From NCBI GenBank assembly GCA_035041965.1, contig JAPYMA010000340.1, positions 248,001-312,000 of the forward strand: a stretch of 64,000 nt of DNA, written 5' to 3'. The stretch comes from Anisakis pegreffii (lineage: Eukaryota; Nematoda; Chromadorea; Rhabditida; Anisakidae). The notes under the pieces were generated by a model that was given only the letters and a program-made list of their open reading frames with translations, was not told the origin of the DNA and ran no database searches. The translations under genes and the position numbers were made by a program. Shown here one piece after another: positions 38,701 to 51,400 of this stretch (within the stretch, counting starts at the first letter, position 1; each line of letters starts with the position of its first letter).

Positions 38701-41700
38701 CACGACTAAAGTCCTAATCAACGAAACGAACTCGGCCCTTAAATTTACTTCTACAATTAGCAATCAAAATTTCACTGCCAGCCGCAGCTGTATTAGCTGT
38801 TTTCGTGACAGTAATAGTGATGCCAGTAGCAATAAGAAGTAATGATAAGAGTGAAACGAATAAAAACAGTACTAATAGATGTGATACAATAGCAAAATGA
38901 AGACGAGCGTTGTTGTATTGTCTCAAACTTGTCGAGAGTCAAATTGCAAAGTAAACACGAGAGATTGAAATCGAATGCAAATTGCTCCGCACACTTGAGT
39001 GCAACATCGAGATCGGTAACGAACAATCGTTTCACTTCGTTACTAATTGTAAACTTGTGATGATTGCGTTGCGATTTGCATTCGAAATCGTTAAGTAGCA
39101 GCAACAGCAGTACAGAATGCTGCGTGCTTGAGATGAGTACTCCGGTTGAAATGCCTCGCTCCGGCGGCTCAAAGCAGCCCTTGGAGACCCAACAAGCCAC
39201 TCTGATCGCACAACTCAAGCTGGAATGAAGCTCGACGTGATCGCTTAATCTAAATACACACATACAGACCGCAAGGCTCCACTGGTTCTGAGAGCAAGAA
39301 GCTTGCAGCACAAACTTGTTTCAATGTGCATCCACATCAACAAAAGCTCCCACAGCACTTAAGGAAACCTCCACTTCTGACTCCATCCAGTTGATGACGG
39401 CTCTTTATCGCTGAGAATTTTAACAATGACTTACTTTGTTCAGGAAGTTTTACTTATGCTTGTTGACTTATATTGTTCAGCATTACAGTCATAACCAAAA
39501 AAATTTCTAGTTGTTTCAAGCAAACAAAAAAATCGACTGAATGCAGCAATTTTTAGTTTATTTTCTCGCAAAATAAACAAATCATGAAACTGAACCGCAT
39601 AACAAAAGCAGTTTTTTGAGTGCATTCACATCGAGCCACTCGAATGCTCTACCAAATTTTATCACTTCTTTACTCGAGTTTCTCCTCTGTTTGTTTTTTC
39701 CCATATAGTTTACTTAATTTCTCAACGTTAGCACCTCAAAAATAAACATTCACAAATTGTGTCACTGAATAAACAATCAATTCACAAGACTAGCCACATT
39801 AATGCAACAAACCAAATTCTTCGAGAACTCTTCAGCCAACAAACTTTGTGCAGTCTGTAAAAACTCAAACTCGTATCTGTCCAGATCAAATGATAGCAAA
39901 ACAGTTTTCTCAGTCGTTCTGGAATACAATTCCGTCTAGTGCTAGAGCATTCGTATTACTATTCGTTCAATTTGTTCAATGTGTTGATAGATACTTATGG
40001 AAAGCTGCAAAGTTTACCAATCATTTGGAGTGCGTAACCAGTTCCCTTTAAGAATGGAAACCAACGGTTCGGCGAGAACAAATTTTACATGAATGGAAAT
40101 TCATATTTGTCGGCGACAGCAAAAAAAGAAGAAATATTTTCTTCGCATCGAAATTGTTTGATTGAACAGTAATATGAGTGTGACTGTAACAGCATTGCTT
40201 CTCGAAATTGATGAGGCGCAAGATTTTCCGAAGAAAAAAACAAGAGAAGATAAGTTTCGCTAGAGAATGAATGATAAACGGCACTTAAACAAACCAATAA
40301 ATCAGATGTTCGAAGGTTGTAACAACAATTTTTGCGCAGTGTTGAATACCGTCATCGAAAATACGCGAACAAGATGGTGGAAAATTCCTGAGATGTGGAA
40401 TGAAATCGTAAAAAATCTCAAGAGCGGTCCGAATGAATCAGGAAGTTGCAATATGAAAATAAAAATTTCCATGAAATTCTGCGGAACAATAGTTTCAGTT
40501 TTTCAGTTAACTGGATTTCAAATCGCATCAGTAGTTGCATAAATAACTTTCTCTGTGTAAAAAAAATTCCTCTGTTTAAAATACCCAGAAATGTAGCAGG
40601 TTTGTAAGTTAGACCAATATTTTGAAATCACCGATCGAATATTCACTGCAACCCAGTTTCATGCCGTGTTAATCACTCACTTATTACTCATAATGATAGA
40701 TGCTGCTTTCGCCCTCATTTAATGATATCAGGAATAAGATGTACCAAATAATTCTGCATATCTCAAAAGCTCTATCTCGAGATCCCATTGTCTCATGTTT
40801 TTTTTAACGAGATCTGAAACGATTTTTTGCTGAATATGCTGTAAACGTCATCCAATTTCTCAATCCAATTTCCCACATTTCCACTTCATAATCCTATCAA
40901 TTAAAAGCTTATGAAATGCTTTGCTAATGATTCAGTGCACTGGAAAAGTTTTGATTTCATAACAAGTCTTATGATAGACTAACTGAATGTTCTCGTGAAT
41001 GTGCAATCGTTTAAATGCAATCGTTATGTGTTGTGGTTATGATTAGTAATACTGGTTAGTGAATCGTATTGTAATCATGATTGGATAACGTATATTCTTA
41101 ATAAGACAAAATAGAGGACATCTTAGAATAAGACGGTGACGTTGACGGTGCATTGGTTCGGAACGTAATGTGAATGAGATGAATTGTACGATTCGATGAC
41201 TGATGGATGATGTGTTGTTATTTGGTATCATAAATTAATTATAATACCATTCGCTCTCACATAAAATCACTACGAATATTTACATATCATTTGGAATACA
41301 AACGCTATCCATTCATCCTTCGATTCAATCAACGTCATTCGCATCACTCTCATTGTTTCCGCAATTATCACCAGCAATAAATCACTTCTCAACGTACCAC
41401 TATGATTGCTGTTTTTATCACTGATATCATTACTGTTATCACTAGTCTTAACAGTATGTTCATCATTATCAAAACTATCTTCTGGAATCATAAATCTTCC
41501 CATTAAGAAAGCACGTAGAAATCAGCAAAAGAATTGAGAGCGCTGAGTGGAGCACAGCAAGCACAGTGCTGATAAATGAGAATAGAACAAAATAAATTTC
41601 AAACACTTCAAAAATCTCAGTGGACTGGGTTGCTTGTGGGAAGGAAATATCTGGGCTGAGTATGACGACTGGTGAAAGGACCTAAAGGAACGGCTAACGA

Positions 41701-42450
41701 TGGCGATTGATCGTTGGATCCATGATTAGAGCCGTTATTGAACGTATTCACAACAGAACGTGCTAGGTCAATTGAGAAGTTGACGTTTTAGACGATGAGT
41801 TTTGCAGAATGAATTAAAATTTCATAAAAATCCCTTCGAAAAGACTTTGCATTGAGAATCATTCGTACAGGCGGAGCTATTCACGGTATACGATCGAATG
41901 ATTAATCACTCATTATAATCTTCCTATTATTCTTGTTCTCATTCATTTGGCTAATTGAATCACACTTGCAATGAGAATGAAACAAACGAATCAATCGTGA
42001 CACTGTGCGAAATTCTGATTTTATGCCTATTGTTAGGTGAAAATTCAATTTGCAGTCGTCACTGCATTCGCCAAGTTTGAGAAACTTTTTTGAAAAGTCA
42101 TTCATGTCTGAAAATGATTCGGTTTGGTTGAGTGCACAGATAACGAACAAACGAGACAAATAACGAACGATCCATGGATGCGATCAAATAATCCGTTCAT
42201 CTGAACGATACGAAACGAGGCGATTGCAAATGGCAGATGGTGCTTGAACGCTGATGATAATAGTGATATGGCAATAATAATGACAAGAAGAAGAAGAAGA
42301 TGGCAAGACGGCATTGCGGCGATCAACGAGAACGGATGGAATTTTTGAACGCAGAGCACGATAAACGATAAACGATCGACGTCGAAGAGTGCTGCTGAAG
42401 TGAACTGAACGCAACGAACGGATCTTATTGCCGCTCACAACACCATCAAT

Positions 42451-42487
42451 CCATCCGTCCATCCATCCATCCATCCATCCATCCATC
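42451..42487. repeat. CCAT tetranucleotide microsatellite
   Basis: About nine CCAT units, one interrupted (CCGT). It creates a spurious DGWM-repeat reading frame on the minus strand. Confidence 0.9.
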
Positions 42488-43668
42488 TAACCAACAATTC
42501 TTGTGTGCATCACAATAATTCCATCTTATTCATATTCTCCTTCTTGACGATAATAAAACTTTCTTATTCGTTATATTATGATTTCTTCAGTCATTCATTC
42601 TTCCACTTTCCTTCAATCTGTTGTCAGTTTTAGTTGGTATTATTTGTTTGCTTGCTTACTGATGGCCCCGCCTCTGAATACACACTCTAAACATCGTCTA
42701 CAAGAAATAAATAATATCACACTTTTATCATTGTTGTTACCATTATTTTTCATGATTATCATTCGACACATCCATATGTAGCGAGTAGATTGGTTCCTGA
42801 ATGAGTGTTCAAGATAAAGGTGGAGAAAAACATTTGGTTCGATACCTAACCACCTCTGCACTGATACAGGTAACTTCGATAGTACTGCATTGTCATTGTA
42901 TCAATGTGATACTTTTACTGGTATGATTGCTAATGATATGACTGCTTTTTGCGAAGTATCAATCCTTTTCGATATTATTATGGACGATAGCATATCAGAC
43001 AGAGCGAGATCACATGAAGTCTTAAGATGCTTCTTGTAGTCTTAAGAATATATGCATATAGCAGCGTTGTACAAGAGACATGACTGTAAATGAGCTGACG
43101 ATAGCAGTCATCCAGCTGGGAATGCAGTCGAGACTGCATAAATCAGTTGAACTTGACTATAAAAGCTCTAATCAGCATTCCAGCATAAAAATTCTGTCGA
43201 TTGCTGTATCGCTGAATGATACGATTCTTATCAACGCCATATCAGTGGCGAATCAATTTAAAAAATGCTTAATCAATACGCAACGATTACGCAGTAAAAA
43301 TAAGACAGTCATATACTCAAGCATAACAAAAACACACACACACATACACACATTCCAGTTAGTTCACTGCAATTACCCATTTAAGACTCATTATATTCAC
43401 TGAATTATCGGACAGTTTTGGTTGATTGGCAAAAAATGATTTTGTAAATATATACATTTATACACGAAGTTCTCATTCTCACAATCAGAGTGAAACAAAT
43501 TTCTCAGCGATCTTAATGCTTGAACGAAGATCATTTGAGAAATTTACAAGAGAAAAGTGCTCGAAAACGAGACGGCGCATTGATTCGGCTCGATTTTCAT
43601 ACGGCAAATACCAAAAGGATCACAACTTAAACGTTTCTAAAAAATCCTTTTTGCCCAACTACCCAAAA

Positions 43669-43722
43669 GTATATTTCTTTGCCCAGAAGGTATATTTCTT
43701 TGCCCAAAAAGGCATATTTCTT
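43669..43722. repeat. Short tandem repeat, about 2.5 units of 21-22 bp
   Basis: Unit GTATATTTCTTTGCCCARAAG repeated with small changes. Nothing else of note nearby. Confidence 0.7.
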
Positions 43723-46700
43723 GAAGAAAATGTTTGCGTCTGAAAATGATTATTCCATCAATAAGATATATCGACCCGGGAAATTCTATTAGCTCATATC
43801 AGCTACCACCTTGGCATCGATATCCGGAGCGATAAGTTGCAAAAGTACAACAGGAAACGGATACTTGTGAATCTTTCTCAGATGAGGAATGAACGATGAC
43901 ACGAAATGCGTCAAATATGTGAGAGAATAAAGCTATTTTCGTGAAAAACGACTCCAATCGTCACACATTTCTCACCTTACGTGCAAATACGCAAACACGA
44001 GTGAACAAAATAAAAGCAAATTCACAAACACCTACACTAAGTACATGTTCTGTCATCGACACTATGAATGTGTCAAATTTCAGAAATTTTCACTTATTAA
44101 AGAAAAGTCACAAACGATCGTTCAATTCTCCACACCGCATCCCGTACCAATCACAGTTCATTCTTTTTCAAACACTCTCGCATATTTCTCGTGAATTCTT
44201 CGCTATTCATTCCGATATATTATTACAACGCAACAGCGATGAGCTGAAAAAAACTCGAGGGTTTGTGTGCGACCACTTGAGACACAAAAAAGCACAGAAA
44301 GTTTGTTCGAGACTGTTTCGAGCTGCTCACATTCAATTTTCAGTCTGAAAAGAATGAATGCATCGAGCTGCTGACATTCTGATGTAAAATGAATGATTGT
44401 GAAATTTTAAGCCTGGGAATGCAAAAGCAATTGCAGCATGAATTTGACACGGCTTCGATGCATGCCTACAATCACAACTTTATGATCATCGCAAGCCCTT
44501 TATGATCAACATTTTATGATCACCAGAAAAATGCTCGTTACGAATATGATATGACCAAAAAATGCGCGACGATTGCTAAACTGGCGCTGAAAATTGTAAA
44601 GCCATTCTCTGAGCAACTTCCTCGGCAGATAACCACCAAAAACATCAATTCACGTTTAACAGAAAATATCTTCGTAGGCAATCGCTTGCTAACACTATGT
44701 CATATTGCCCAATTGAATAGGTGCACGATTGTAACGATTTGCAAACGATATGACTGGCAGTGACAGAAAAAATGACAAGCTAACAATGGGATATGAGAAG
44801 TTGGCATTGTAATGAAGACGGAAACTGAATCTGTGACGAAATGAGATGAAATCGGATAGCGTTAACAAAACAGATCAAATGACCATCAGGAACGGACAAA
44901 TTGATACTTCACCTGATCGACAGCTCAAAAAGATCACTAGTCACTCTTCAAAATCCACAAAAAAAGGCAAACAATGATACGATTGTATCAACTGAATCGT
45001 TGCTATCGTCGTTGCTAAAATGCGCCTACGAATATGAAGTGTATTACAATGCGGGATGCGTTATTGTTGTTGTGCGTTGTGATTAAGTTGTTTACTTATT
45101 TATCAATGATTCAAGTATAATGAGTTTATTGCCGATGCTTCCACTCTTTTTACTTAAGCGTTCTGAATTCAGTACGGTTTAATAGCTGAAAATAGTCAGT
45201 TAACAGTGGATGTTTTAACGAGCGTAGTGTGAGGTGCATATTGTTGTTGTTTTTGTTGTTGTTGATGTTACAGCTTTGAATGCTCGAACGAAAGTTTATG
45301 ATTATTCGTAAATGAACGAGGAATATTTCTCGTTTCGAATTTCACTGAATTGTTACGTTCGGTTCTGCTTTTCGTTACATTTCTAGGTTTATGCATAGTT
45401 ATTGCTGCTGCAGCTCTCCACTCATCTGTTGTCAGCTAATGATTATGCAAGCGGCTTCATAAAATATATGTAACAATTTCTTCAGAAAGCAGCTTCTCGT
45501 CGTTAAGTAAAAGAATTGAAACGCAAACGGCAGGTGGTGCTAGTGCAATTCAAAATACTGATTGCTTAACAATAAGACTTCTTCCAAGAGGTGGCGACGG
45601 CACAAGACTCGATTCAAGCCGGCTTAATGGCCATACAATATGGCATAACACCACAGGTGGCATTATTCTCAAACTGAAACGCAAAGCATTCAGTTCAACG
45701 AAATGAATTGAAGTTTAATTTGTTTGTGTTGTTTATTACACGCATTCAATAAAACATATTAATTGTAACAAGTTTGCTCTCGCATCAGTAAATCCCACAC
45801 TAATTGCTTGATTTATAGCATACGTTAGGAAAATTTTAAAGTTCTAGTGATTGCTTTATTTACTATTATTGTTATCAAATTAATCAGTCTGATGTCATTA
45901 CCAATGTTATCGATATGATTATCATTATTGGTACTGTTACTATTACTGGTGCTTATTACTGTTACTGCTACTCTTATGGATTAACTGGATTGGCCAGGCT
46001 ATCAAACGTTTGCAACGTTGCTGGCCACAATGCTCACGTTTCCGTGCACATTATTTTAGCTTCAATTTACGCCATTTCTCTTACTTGCTACTCTTATAAT
46101 CAATATTATTGTCATGGTTGTGATCTCTATTGTATAAATCATCATGTCCAAATTTGATCCGTTAATGAGATGATCGTAAGTAAGGAGATGAATCAAATCA
46201 ACAAATGCTTGGTGTGGGTTTCGAGCCTACAGTATGAAGAGGGGTGCAAGCAGCACCGAAACAATCACAATCGTAGTAAAGTCTGCACTCAAGCATTTTT
46301 CATGTTATCGACTATCATTAAACAACTTTTCAACATCGATATCAGTAGTAAAATGTATTGCGATCGACGGTGAATGCATTGCTTAAAATGATGTTTTCTG
46401 ACGTAACACTAAAAATTCACATGCATTTGCTCGTTTCAATTCATTGCATCAGCCGAACAGTTTTTTTTTCTTGATATTCTTCTCACGGATAGTTACAAAA
46501 TCGCTAACTGCCCTCAGTTTTGTTGGACATCTCAGTGTCACCTTTAGTTCTAGTGATGCGGGATAGATATGTGACTTCGAGTGAATCCGCGAGTGTACTC
46601 GTCAGATGCTCTCGTGGAAACTTCAAATTTTTGCAAGAAATCACGCATTTTCACACCAAATCAGTGATTTCCTCGGTCCCAAATTAAGTATGCAGTTAAG

Positions 46701-48124
46701 TGGCTGATAAAATTGCTGAAGTATCAAGTAATTCCGACTCAGAAAATGCATCGATGTTCGATCGGATGGTGATCAATAACTATGGAAACATCTCTTGCGA
46801 AATTTCGATTAATGAATAACACTAGAAAATGTTCATTCAATTGGAAAATATTCATTTGATTAGTGAAAAACTGTCAGCTCGCAAAACAAATTGAATCACT
46901 GCGCTTTTCTCGTTCACTATTTACCACTCACTTTCAAATTGCCGTTTGAAAATGAAGATTTTCGAAAAATTACAGCAGCAGTAGCAGCAGCGGGTGGTGC
47001 GAACTGACGACACTCATCATGACTAATAGACGGAAACTGTTAACACAAAACTTCGCAGTGAATTAATTTTGTTCATTGCAATTCTAATGCGCTTTCTCTC
47101 ACATGCAGATTACACATCTCTCGTATCAAATCAAAACTGAATTTTGTTTTTTCTCTGCCTTAAAACTATCAATTTTTCACCACAAAACAATTTTCCATCT
47201 GCGTTAAAATGTGAATAACGAACGACAATCGATCATATCACAACCATTCATCAACAATTCCAAAAAACTATTCTCTCATTCCATCAATCGTCTTGTGCGA
47301 AAAATTTTGTGTGAAAAAAAAAGAAACAAGAGAAATCAACTATCGTTTTCGATGGAATTCTCATCTGTATTGTACGTTGATATTTCGCGCTGCTTACTTA
47401 CTATATTTCATCCATCAAATCAAATGGAATTTATATGCAACTATCACGTAAACAAGAAAAGGGCAAAGAACACGACCGAAAGGGCAGCCACTTCTGCGGC
47501 TAAATGCTGAGTCGTGATAACTGGATTCCTCTCCAAAAGGTTTCCAGTCATTTAAATTAGCTGCAAAAAAGGTGAATCAAATGTGTTAACATTTCAGATT
47601 CAAGTGGATGGCATTCGATAATTTCACATTCTTCACATTTGCTGTTATAAGTCATTGAAGGTCTTGCACATATCTCAAATATCTATTCATATTTGCAGCA
47701 GATATGCGTTCGGGTATCAAATCTCTTGATGTTATCAATTGCAATTACTTTTCTAGCACACATTGCATCCTTACTAATGTTACATCTTATGATATATTCC
47801 TCATCTTATGCTGCCAGCTTCAACGATATGTGAGCAAGAAATTCGAGTTGCCCACTATTAGCTTCTTAACTCATGACTTGAGCCGATGCAATGAAGCTGA
47901 CGAGCGATTGTATAAAGTAAAGTAAACAAACAAAATGAATTCGACGACTGCAACAAATCCACATGAGAATGAGCAGCACTATGTGGCTATGAAATGAAAT
48001 GAAAACTGAAAAATTTCAGTAGCCTAACAGATTGCATGCAAAATTACAAACTGACCCAATGAGGAAAAATTGAAAAAATTTTCAACAAAATAAAATTTTC
48101 GAAACGAAAGCGATCACCACCTAC

Positions 48125-48440
48125 CTATGGCATTCGACATTTGTTGCTCATCAGGTACCGCTGCTGGTGCAGCAGGCTGTTGTTGTTGAGGTTGAGATTG
48201 CACGCAGTTGGCCTCATCCGATGCATCACGACAATCTCTACGAGTGTCACAGAGACGTCTACGATCGATGCACTCACCGGATCCGCAACGGAATTCATGC
48301 TCAAGGCAGCTCTCTTCTTCGGGTTCCTTGGGAGGAGCAATTAGATCGTCATCTGGTTCGGCTTCATATTCGAGTGGTTCAGTGATTCGACGTTCGAATG
48401 GCTCTTCAATGGCCGGCTGAACAACGTCTTGCTCCAAACG
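48125..48440 (-). CDS. Acidic linker plus LDLa exon, last exon of the distal module
   Basis: The exon starts in phase 0 after TTTCAG and ends in phase 1 at GTAGGT. It codes [16 protein letters not shown], a Glu/Asp/Pro-rich linker, then an LDLa repeat [13 protein letters not shown] and [16 protein letters not shown], followed by a Gln/Pro/Ala-rich tail ([16 protein letters not shown]). Cys pattern and acidic residues are complete. Its phase-1 end could join unc-52 exon 2 (giving [12 protein letters not shown]) or Ig1 directly. Confidence 0.9.
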
Positions 48441-51400
48441 CTGAAATTCTTGATGTCAAAAAGACCCTGATTTTATGGCTTAGAAGTCCAGCTTCTTTGA
48501 GAGGAGCTTGATATCACTTGCTTGATCTGTTCACATCACTCAGTAGGATCCCTTACAATATTCCACCTATACTTAAGTCAACTTCAACTCTCTCTTTAGT
48601 GATTATACGAGTGTTTTGCTAGCTCCTTGATTAGACTATAACTTCTAGAATGAACTTCGAGTCAGAACGCATGATTTCAATTTTTTTAAATTCAATGCAA
48701 AGCAAACACATCTTATCACCACAATTCATCAATGCGATTGAGATGAGAATTTCTCATGAGGTTCAACTGCATGACATGTTTCGATCAAGCATTGATTACA
48801 GCTTCAGGAAGATGCATTACAGTGCAATATGCGTGCGAGCTCATAACAGAGCTTGTTAGATCTTATCATCAGAACGTATTTGTGTTGAATACGTTTGATC
48901 CTAACTTCATTTGATTTTTCCAGAAGATGACTGTGATTTTTTTTCTCATGCAGAAATTTATCACAATTTCGAATGTACACTAAAATGTTCACGTGTTTTC
49001 AAAAACTACTCTTTCGGGCGTATCGTGAAAAGATAACGTTTAGTAAATGCAAATGCCATTTCAGATTACGGTACTATCGAATTTAATCATCAAATTCATT
49101 GTGCCCGATCACATTTTGCATGTATTCAATGATAGCTTATGCATATCGCATAAATTTTGCTTTTAAATATTTTTTTGCAAACTGTAAAAATGACGATCAG
49201 CCACTAAAAACATAAATGCTGATTCTCGTCGGCCATTAAATCTAATGTTACTATCACGAGATTACAGTATCGTAAAAAAAACATCGCTCAAGCATGTTGT
49301 ACTTGTAAACAAGCAGCTATACACATTTACATGCACGTGTGCAGATTTTTGTATTCATCACTATTATTATTCAGTAGCACCATTATTACTATTATTATCA
49401 TACATTATAGCCATTATTATTTGGATCGTGGAAAAATCTCATCAAAATATCTCAATGGTATGATTGCCATCGATGGAGCATTCACAGCAGCTTTGAAGCA
49501 AATTTGTGAACCTAACTATCGGGTACACGATTGTACTGTTATCATTAAAATATGATGTCAAGCGCGGAAGCAGTGAAAACTAAGAGTTTGCTCTAACGAT
49601 TTGTAAGCAATTCATCAGACAAAAGTTACTGATCGTATGGTGTTCTGAAGGCATGGATATGCTAAGCAAAAAGTGATTCTTCATTCTAAACATTCCTTGT
49701 AGCTAAGCACTTTAATTGAAAACACATGTCATTTGACTTCGAAATGTTGAAAAGTGCTTGTTCTTCCATTGCAATCTGCTGGTACATTCTATTGCAAAAT
49801 CAGAAAGAAACATGATGAGCACAAATAGACCAGATTCATAAATTCCACTAAAAATATTATAGCCTATATAATCAATCGCCTTTGTTTATAGCCATTTGCT
49901 GGTGATATGTTCGGCATAAAACGAAAAAGTTTATAGTCGTCAGTATTTTGCACATTCGAAACGTTATTTCTTTTGGAAGTAACTTTGGTTTGCTCAAAAT
50001 TATGCACACTTTGAACACCTTCAAAAGCAAAGCGCACGCATAATTTACAATTCATCTGCCAGATGAAAAAAGAAACTGAATAAAGTGATCAAAATAGTTT
50101 GCATTATGATCATCATCTACGTGTTAATATCATGAATAGCTTTAAAATAGACCGACCGCAAGACTCATTTAAATCATTTATATGAGCCATTAATTTTTAC
50201 GCGCAAAAACGATTCCTCATATCCGTATGCCTCTCGTTTCACTTCATTATTATTCGTGCTATAGTGTACCATTGCAATTTGCAACTACATTATATGCAAT
50301 AAATTGGATGTAAATTGAGAATGTGTGAAAATTCAGATGCAGCGAGAGGTGTTCAGCTGGGTGTTTGAGATGCTCCAATTGTTCATGACATCAGGAATGA
50401 ACATGACATTATAAATTTTTTATGACATTATGAATTCAGGCAAAAATATTGCGTGTTTCGCATTCATTTGGCGATTCTTTTCGAATTCGACCATTCGTTA
50501 TTTTCAGTGCAAATCTATTAGGCGTAAATTATGAGGGATTTGAAAGATGTTGAAAATTTTATAAAAAGTGAAATTTTCAATAGTTTCAAAGACTTACACG
50601 TTCGTAATCGTGTCGCATTGCTTGCTGTCGTTCTCGTTCCTCTTCCTGTCGACGCAATTCCTCCTCGGCCGCAATTCGTTGACTGTGCTCTCGACGGCGT
50701 TCCTCCTCTTCTCTGCGCCGCTCCTCTTCCTCCCGGATCCTTTCATGATCCTCTCGTGTCTGTTCCTCTCCCTCCCTGATTCTTTCGTCGTCCTCTCGTC
50801 TCTGTTCCTCCTCTTCTCTACGTCGCTCCTCTTCCTCCCTAGTCCTTTCATAGTCCTCTCGTCTCTGTTCCTGTTCCTCCCTGATCCTTTCGTGATCCTC
50901 TCGTCTCTGTTCCTCCTCTTCTCTGCGCCGTTCCTCTTCCTCCCTGATCCTTTCTTGATCGTCTCGTGTCTCTTCCTCCTCCTCTCGTTTTGTCTCATCA
51001 TCCTCTCTTCTACCCTGGTCCTCTTCCCTGTGCCAGAAGTCCAATTCCTGTTCCCGGGTCTCCTCCTCTTCATCCAACGTCTTTTCCTGCGCTTCTTCAT
51101 CCGGTTCAGTTTCTTCATCTAGTGCGTGATCCTCGCCTTCGTGTGCCCTTGCTGCTGCCTGTTCCTCTCGTCTTCTCAGTTCCTCTTCCCTTTCCCTCAA
51201 CAACTCCTCTCTCTGCTCGTTCAGCTTGTCGTCTTTCCTCTTCCATCCTTCTTCGTTCCTCTTCCACTCTTCTTCGTTCCTCCTCAACTCTCCTTCTCTC
51301 CTCTTCGGCCCTTCTCTCCTCCTCTGCCCTTCTCCTCTCTTCCTCCGCATTTCCATTTTCACCTTCACCTATTTCATTTTCTTGATTATTGTAATGGCGA

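Larger units (their letters stand above)
32729..48124. other. 15.4-kb exon-poor region between proximal first exon and distal module
   Basis: No exon with a domain, phase-compatible splice sites or homology was recognised on either strand; open frames are short and low-complexity. It would hold the proximal unc-52 promoter, and is an intron if the distal module joins the gene. It contains a 15-base poly-A (34373-34387), a CCAT microsatellite, a short GA/AC-rich tract, and a GC-richer patch near 39120-39240. Confidence 0.6.

Noticed and set aside
38793..39311. 172-codon minus-strand frame with several cysteines
   Set aside because: No domain, no suitable splice phases, and it crosses AT-rich sequence; the GC-richer patch is more interesting on the plus strand.
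42184..42486. Frame with repeated DGWM
   Set aside because: Produced by the CCAT microsatellite and followed by unrelated sequence.
43080..44348. Run of plus-strand frames of 100-135 codons
   Set aside because: Low-complexity Lys/Asn/Ser/Thr composition, no domain, no coherent splice joins; consistent with chance in AT-rich DNA.
46160..46260. GGTTTCGAGCC resembling a tRNA T-loop
   Set aside because: Upstream sequence lacks a D-arm and acceptor pairing.
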